64,000 bases of DNA from Halorubrum sp. CBA1229 (GTDB lineage: Archaea > Halobacteriota > Halobacteria > Halobacteriales > Haloferacaceae), in assembly GCF_003721435.2 (NCBI RefSeq), contig NZ_CP054585.1, positions 558,001 through 622,000 on the forward strand, read 5' to 3'. A program made the position numbers and the translations under genes. The notes under the pieces were generated by a model, which was not told the DNA's origin, made no database searches, and worked only from the letters and a program-made list of their open reading frames with translations. Each line of letters starts with the position of its first letter. Within the stretch, counting starts at the first letter, position 1. Shown here in pieces: positions 59,662 through 64,000 of the stretch.

Positions 59662-60636
59662 TTACGCGACGAGGCCGTCCTCGGCCTCCAACAGCTCGTG
59701 GTACCGGTTCCGGATGGTGACCTCGGAGATGTCGGCGACCTCCGAGACGGCGGCCTGCGTCGTCTTCTCGTTGGTGAGGAGGGCGGCGGCGTAGACGGCG
59801 GCGGCCGCGAGGCCGACCGGCGACTTGCCCGAGTGGACGCCCTTCTCTTTGGCGTTGCGCAGGAGGCTCTTCGCGCGCATCTCGGACTCCTCGGAGAGCT
59901 CCAGGTCGGAGGCGAAGCGGGGGACGTACTGCTCGGGGTCGGCCGGCTTCACTTCGAGCTTGAGCTCGCGGACGACGTAGCGGTACGTCCGGGCGATCTC
60001 GGCCTTCTCGACGCGGGAGACGTCGGCGATCTCGTCGAGGCTGCGCGGGACGCCGGCCATCCGGGCGGCGGCGTACACGCAGGAGGTGGAGACGCCCTCG
60101 ATGGAGCGACCGGGGAGCAGGTCCTCGTCGAGCGCGCGGCGGTAGATGACCGAGGCGGTCTCGCGGACGTTGTCCGGGAGCCCCTGCGCGCTGGCCATGC
60201 GGTCGATCTCGCCGAGCGCCTGCTTCAGGTTCCGCTCCTTGGAGTCGCGGGTGCGGAACCGCTCGTTCCACTTGCGGAGCCGCTGCATCTTCTGGCGCTG
60301 GCGGGCGCCGAGCGACCGGCCGTACGCGTCCTTGTCGCGCCAGTCGATGTTCGTCGAGAGCCCCTTGTCGTGCATCGTGTTGGTCGTCGGGGCGCCGACG
60401 CGGCTCTTCTCGTCCTTCTCGCGGGAGTCGAACGCGCGCCACTCCGGCCCGCGGTCGACCGAGTCCGCCTCGACGACGAGCCCGCAGTCGGCGCAGACGC
60501 TCTCGCCGTGCTCCTCGTCGTTGATGACGTTCCCGTCGCATTCGGGACAGCTGAGCGTCTCGTCGGTCTGTTCCGATTCCTCCTCGTCCGTCTCGGTTCG
60601 GGAGCGACTCCCCCGCGTGTGTAATCGTTCACTCAT
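59662..60636 (-). CDS. tfb: Transcription initiation factor TFB
   Basis: A 324-aa archaeal TFIIB. The zinc ribbon is CPECDGNVINDEEHGESVCADCG (split by the finger loop), followed by the B-finger region GPEWRAFDSREKDEKSRVGAPTT. Two cyclin-like repeats follow (about 130-220 and 225-315), with SIEGVSTSCVYAAARMAG and SPVGLAAAAVYAAALL. Haloarchaea hold several tfb genes that pair with several TBPs for promoter choice; which paralogue this is cannot be told. The ATG at 60636 starts the conserved basic N-terminus. Confidence 0.95.
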   Translation of the reverse strand: MSERLHTRGSRSRTETDEEESEQTDETLSCPECDGNVINDEEHGESVCADCGLVVEADSVDRGPEWRAFDSREKDEKSRVGAPTTNTMHDKGLSTNIDWRDKDAYGRSLGARQRQKMQRLRKWNERFRTRDSKERNLKQALGEIDRMASAQGLPDNVRETASVIYRRALDEDLLPGRSIEGVSTSCVYAAARMAGVPRSLDEIADVSRVEKAEIARTYRYVVRELKLEVKPADPEQYVPRFASDLELSEESEMRAKSLLRNAKEKGVHSGKSPVGLAAAAVYAAALLTNEKTTQAAVSEVADISEVTIRNRYHELLEAEDGLVA

Positions 60637-60858
60637 GGCTAAACCCCCTCTCGGTAACTGAACACGGGCCGAGAGCGATCTTGTCCGATAGACGGCGGAA
60701 CCGAACTTAAAACGACCGGAACGTGTCGCCCGAAACCCGACGAAAGGACACGATCTATCACGCGGTTTCGGGCAGTGACACGATCGCCGAGCGACGGGTC
60801 GTCGGCATCGCCGCGCCGACCGAAACGCTTGGGCCGCCGGCGTCCCGAATGGAGGGCG

Positions 60859-61641
60859 ATGACCGCTCCCCGCGTCGTCTCGCTGGCTCCGAGCGCGACC
60901 GCGACCGTGACCGCCCTCGGCGCCGCCGAGACCCTCGTCGGCGTCACCCACCTCTGCGACCCGTCCGCCGCGGCGGGGTCGGCGCACGGGAGGGAGTCCC
61001 CGCTCGCCGTCGGCGGCTGGCTGAACCCCGACCTCGACCGCGTCGCCGACCTCGACCCCGATGTCGTCCTCACGAGTGACGGGCTTCAGGCCGACCTCGC
61101 CGACGAGTGCAGCGAGCGCGGGTTCGACGTCCGTCACCGCGAACCGGCGACGCTCGACGAGGCGGTCGAGGCGTTCGCCGCCCGCGGCGCCGACGTGGGT
61201 CGCCCCGAGGCGGGCGAGCGGCTCGCCGAGGAGTCCCGAGCGCGACTCGATCGAGTCGCCGAGGCGGTCGCGAACCGCTCGCGCCCGACGGTCTACTGCG
61301 AGGAGTGGTCGGACCCGCCGATGGCCGCCGGGAACTGGGTGCCCGACGCCGTGCGCGCCGCCGGCGGCCGCTACCCCTTCGTCGACCCGGGCGAGCGCTC
61401 CCGCGAGGTCGACCCCGCGAGCGTCGAGGCGGCCGACCCCGACCACCTCGTCGTCCACGTCTGCGGCCACGGCGACCGGATCGACCCCGCGACCGTCGCG
61501 GAGCGCGACTGGGCCGTCGACGCGCCCGTGCACGTGATCGACGACTCCCTGTTAAATCAGCCCAGCCCCGCGCTGATCGACGGCGTCGAGCGGCTGGCCG
61601 GGCTGTTTCACCACGAGGCGTTCCCGGAGACGGCCCCGTAG
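60859..61641 (+). CDS. BtuF-like cobalamin-binding protein without export signal
   Basis: A 260-aa protein of the periplasmic-binding (type III) fold used for vitamin B12 and iron chelates: RVVSLAPSATATVTALGAAETLVGVTHLCD, LNPDLDRVADLDPDVVLTS and VYCEEWSDPPMAAGNWVPD. It has no signal peptide, Tat motif or lipobox, and no BtuC or BtuD genes are adjacent. Such soluble forms occur in haloarchaea and may bind cobamides in the cytoplasm. The ATG at 60859 is chosen since the fold begins at once. Confidence 0.85.
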   Translation: MTAPRVVSLAPSATATVTALGAAETLVGVTHLCDPSAAAGSAHGRESPLAVGGWLNPDLDRVADLDPDVVLTSDGLQADLADECSERGFDVRHREPATLDEAVEAFAARGADVGRPEAGERLAEESRARLDRVAEAVANRSRPTVYCEEWSDPPMAAGNWVPDAVRAAGGRYPFVDPGERSREVDPASVEAADPDHLVVHVCGHGDRIDPATVAERDWAVDAPVHVIDDSLLNQPSPALIDGVERLAGLFHHEAFPETAP

Positions 61642-61680
61642 CCGCGCTGAGACGGCCCCGTAGCCGCGCGGAGACGACCC
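61627..61680. repeat. 22-bp tandem duplication spanning a stop codon
   Basis: GAGACGGCCCCGTAGCCGCG at 61627 and 61649, plus GAGACGACCC at 61671. The first unit contains the TAG (61639-61641) of the BtuF-like gene, which the second unit copies. Confidence 0.88.
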
Positions 61681-61716
61681 GACGCCTATTCGTGCCCCCA
61701 TCTCCCAACCCCCGGT

Positions 61717-62271
61717 ATGCGAGTCGGCGTCGGCAGCGGCAATCCGGTGAAGCGGCGCGCGGTCGAACGGGTCCTCGAGTCGTCGCGGGGGATCGACCTC
61801 GCCGACGAAATCGACGGCGACCCCGCGACCGTCGCAGTCGAGTCGGTCCCCGTCCCGTCGGGCGTGAGCGAGCAGCCGACGGGCCACGCCGAGACGGTCG
61901 CCGGCGCGGAGAACCGCGCCGAGGCGGTCCTCGACGCCGGCGACTACGACCTCGCGGTCGGGATCGAGGGGGGCGTGGCGCGGTTCGAGGGCGCCGACGG
62001 GCTCTTCCTCGTCATGTGGGCGGCGGTCTCGGACGGGTCGCGCACGGGACGCGGGAGCGGGCCGAGCCTCGAACTCCCCGCAGACGTCGCCGCGCGGATC
62101 GAGGACGGCGCGGAGCTCGGCCCCGTAATGGACGACCTCCTCGACACGACGGGAGTCGCGAGGCGCGGGGGCGCCGCGGGGGCGCTCACGGCCGGTCGCG
62201 TCGACCGCGCCGACGCGCTGTCGACGGCGGTCGCCGGGGCGCTCGGGCCGTTCGTCTCCGGACTGTACTGA
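61717..62271 (+). CDS. Inosine/xanthosine triphosphatase (DUF84, YjjX-like)
   Basis: A 184-aa NTPase that removes ITP and XTP from the nucleotide pool. Family signatures are VGVGSGNPVKRRAVERVL at the N-terminus, VPVPSGVSEQPTGHAETVAGAENRAEA, and AVGIEGGVARF. The C-terminal part has TTGVARRGGAAGALTAGRVDRADAL. The length is normal. It stands 75 bp after the BtuF-like gene on the same strand. Confidence 0.9.
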   Translation: MRVGVGSGNPVKRRAVERVLESSRGIDLADEIDGDPATVAVESVPVPSGVSEQPTGHAETVAGAENRAEAVLDAGDYDLAVGIEGGVARFEGADGLFLVMWAAVSDGSRTGRGSGPSLELPADVAARIEDGAELGPVMDDLLDTTGVARRGGAAGALTAGRVDRADALSTAVAGALGPFVSGLY

Positions 62272-62439
62272 GCCGGAGGGCGTCGGGCGGGCTCGGGGCG
62301 CCTCGCGGTTCGGTCATCGTACCGAAAGCGGGGACTGGGCCGGTATTCGGCGGGGCGCTCGTCGGCGAAAATCGCCCGACTGCGGCGTGTTAATCTGGTC
62401 TACCAACCCGCTTATGCACGGACACCGCCTGTATCGGGT

Positions 62440-62694
62440 ATGAGCACAGTCCAACCCGACGCGGTCGCTGCCGAGCCCGCCGGCCTCTCCGGGAAACAGG
62501 CGCGGATCCTGGGGTACCTGCGCGAGAACGCCGGCGACCGGACGTACTTCAAATCGCGACTGATCGCCGACGACCTCGGACTCTCCGCGAAGGAGGTCGG
62601 CGCGAACATGGGCGCCGTCGCCGACGCGGCCGTCGACATCGACGTCGAAAAGTGGGGGTACTCCTCCGGAACGACGTGGATGGTCACGGAGTGA
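62440..62694 (+). CDS. Small winged-helix-like protein, paralogue of the gene at 10957
   Basis: An 84-aa winged-helix-like protein. After a 16-residue N-terminal extension come SGKQARILGYLRENAGDRTYFKSRLIADDLGLSAKEVG and the wing VDIDVEKWGYSSGTTWMV. It shares the plan and several exact words with the protein at 10957. The function is unknown; such proteins could be DNA-binding. The ATG at 62440 is the only good start. Confidence 0.82.
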   Translation: MSTVQPDAVAAEPAGLSGKQARILGYLRENAGDRTYFKSRLIADDLGLSAKEVGANMGAVADAAVDIDVEKWGYSSGTTWMVTE

Positions 62695-62726
62695 GTCGAG
62701 ACGACGCGTAGGGGCGGCGTCGCCGA

Positions 62727-63344
62727 CTACGGGTCGTACGCGACGAGGTCGGCCGCGTCGTCCGCGAAGGCGACGGCGTCGGCGTCGAACGAGTCGGCGT
62801 ACCGGACCACGAGCGTGAGCAGCCGCTCCGGCTCGGTCAGCGCGTAGCCGTCGGTCCGGTCGAGCAGTCCGGCGTCGTCGAGCGCGGCGGCCGCGGCGCT
62901 GATCGTCGGCCGCGAGACGTCCAGCGCGGCCGCGAGCTCCGCGCCCGTCGCGTCCGGGTCGCGAAGCAGCGCGAGGACCATGCCGCGGGGGGTGTCGCGG
63001 CGGAGGTAGCCGAGCGCGCGCTTGTCGAGGTCGTCGAACCGGTCAGCCGGGAAGTACCGGCGGTAGTCGGCGTCCTTCGTCGACTCGATCTCGCCGGCCT
63101 CCGCTAACTTCCGGAGGTGGTACTGCGCCTCGCCAGTCCCGAGCCGGAGGTCGTCGCGGAGCTTCGAGAAGTGGGCGCCGGGGGTCGTCGGCACGTACCC
63201 GCGGATCGCCTCGCGGGTCTCGTTGGCGTCTTCCCCGCCGCTTCCGTCGTCCGCGCTCGCGGTCCCGACGAACGGCGCGGCCGCTCCGATGGCGGCGAAC
63301 CGCCGGAGCGTCTCCCGCTTTCGTCCGTCGAACCCCTCAGTCAC
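62727..63344 (-). CDS. Two-winged-helix regulator with signal-like N-terminus
   Basis: A 205-aa protein. After about 35 residues come an ArsR/MarR-like winged helix (HFSKLRDDLRLGTGEAQYHLRKLAEAGEIE, near 55-95) and a second one (DPDATGAELAAALDVSRPTISAAAAALDDAGLL, near 128-165). Unusually the N-terminus (KRETLRRFAAIGAAAPFVGTASADD) looks like a twin-arginine signal or membrane anchor. This suggests a membrane-tethered regulator. The start is a GTG at 63344; no later start keeps the first winged helix. Confidence 0.82.
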   Translation of the reverse strand: MTEGFDGRKRETLRRFAAIGAAAPFVGTASADDGSGGEDANETREAIRGYVPTTPGAHFSKLRDDLRLGTGEAQYHLRKLAEAGEIESTKDADYRRYFPADRFDDLDKRALGYLRRDTPRGMVLALLRDPDATGAELAAALDVSRPTISAAAAALDDAGLLDRTDGYALTEPERLLTLVVRYADSFDADAVAFADDAADLVAYDP

Positions 63345-63471
63345 GCGAAGGAATAGTCGGTGCCGCGACAAAAACACTTCGCTCGGGGCAGCGTCGGAAT
63401 ATCCGGTCGTTCGGGCGGCGATACGGGAAGATACGTATCGCGAGCGGCGGCGGTATCGGCGTCGCGGCCGA

Positions 63472-64000
63472 TCAGGTCTCTCGCTCGACCTCTTCGTCGA
63501 CCGGCTCCTCGTCCATCTCCTGGATGACCTCGTCCGCGGACTTGATGTCCGCGCCGGCGCCCCCGGCCTTGACCGCCTCGGCCTCCTTCTCCAACTCCTC
63601 GACGTCCATCTCAGCGGACTCCTCGATCTGGCCGAGGATCTCGTCGATGTCGTCAAGACCGAGCATCTTGCGGGTGTCGTCGTCGAACTCCTGTCCCTCC
63701 AACCCCTCCATCTGCTGGACGTCGGAGCCGGACAGCGCCTTGCCGTAGCGGCCGACGAGGCTGGTGAGTTCCTGCGGGAGGACGAACGTGGTGGACTCGC
63801 CTTTGCCGATCGCTTCGAGCGTCTCCATCCCGCGCTCGATGATGGCGCGCTCGCCCATCGACTCGGCGGAGCGCGCGCGCAGCACCGTCGAGATCGCGTC
63901 CCCCTGCGCCTCGAGGATCTGGCTCTGTTTCTCCCCCTGCGCGCGGATGATGTTCGACTGCTTGTCCCCCTCCGCCTGCTCGACCGCGGAGCGGCGTTCC
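63472..64000 (-). CDS. SPFH/stomatin-family membrane protein, 5' end outside window
   Basis: The C-terminal 175 residues of a stomatin/prohibitin-like protein. At the window edge the frame reads AVEQAEGDKQSNIIRAQGEKQSQILEAQG, the coiled-coil end of the SPFH domain, then TVLRARSAESMGERAIIERGMETLEAIGKGESTTFVLPQEL, the usual hydrophobic turn, and an acidic tail. The N-terminal membrane hairpin and start lie beyond position 64000. Such proteins form oligomeric scaffolds at the membrane and are linked to NfeD proteins and membrane proteases. Confidence 0.88.
   Translation of the reverse strand, partial: ERRSAVEQAEGDKQSNIIRAQGEKQSQILEAQGDAISTVLRARSAESMGERAIIERGMETLEAIGKGESTTFVLPQELTSLVGRYGKALSGSDVQQMEGLEGQEFDDDTRKMLGLDDIDEILGQIEESAEMDVEELEKEAEAVKAGGAGADIKSADEVIQEMDEEPVDEEVERET

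Noticed and set aside
58500-60624. Long plus-strand frames across repeat C, aroD and tfb
   Set aside because: They are antisense to aroD and tfb; only the short frame inside repeat C is worth testing.

Overview
The window is chromosomal DNA of a haloarchaeon (class Halobacteria). The evidence is very high GC, acidic proteins, archaeal-only information genes (TFB, RpoP, L37Ae, archaeal prefoldin beta, Pcc1), halorhodopsin, halocyanins, a CetZ tubulin, AglJ and many TATA boxes placed for leaderless mRNAs. The genus Halorubrum or a close relative is my inference from gene content and repeat style. About 73 protein genes are described. I saw no rRNA, tRNA or CRISPR array.

Layout. 1-7.5 kb: purK-purE, a dispersed repeat, an internally duplicated unknown protein, a CetZ with an altered nucleotide loop, an AI-2E-type permease and AglJ. 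7.5-11.2 kb: CheY-like regulator, AbrB-PhoU regulator, and a TnpB element with a broken 3' end. 11.2-23.5 kb: nitrilase-family amidase, presenilin-like protease, metG, thiR-dcd, NfeD and pyruvate kinase. 23.6-27.8 kb: thi4 with a palindromic operator, then rpl37ae-rpoP-pcc1-pfdB, UspA and guaAA. 27.9-38.4 kb: truD-pth2, halorhodopsin, a phytoene desaturase and an HTH-10 regulator, followed by a copper block (cupredoxin, SafE-like protein, P1B ATPase) and an aldo/keto reductase. 38.5-49.3 kb: PAS histidine kinase, S9 peptidase, glycosyltransferase, halocyanin, mch, a PhoU/TrkA-C protein and mfnA. 49.4-64 kb: ppsA, a ParA-type ATPase pair, rhodanese-MBL protein, endonuclease V, rhomboid protease, a second full repeat copy, aroD, tfb, a BtuF-like protein, an inosine/xanthosine triphosphatase and an SPFH protein cut by the window end.

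Regulatory logic. ThiR (17.5 kb) is a likely reader of the palindrome abutting the thi4 start. ppsA carries a TrmB-like site directly upstream of its TATA box. The halorhodopsin promoter has a site resembling the bacterio-opsin activator UAS at the expected distance, and a small HTH-10 protein is encoded two genes away.

The least explained material is (1) a dispersed element bounded by TTTATAAA with CTCCAAAGCCCCAG boxes, in two long copies and one fragment; (2) at least fifteen short tandem duplications (19-36 bp units, 2-5 copies), most of them at or just after stop codons; (3) a 52-bp double hairpin inserted in tnpB, plus a second solo TnpB-type end hairpin; and (4) an L37Ae that has lost all zinc-ribbon cysteines.
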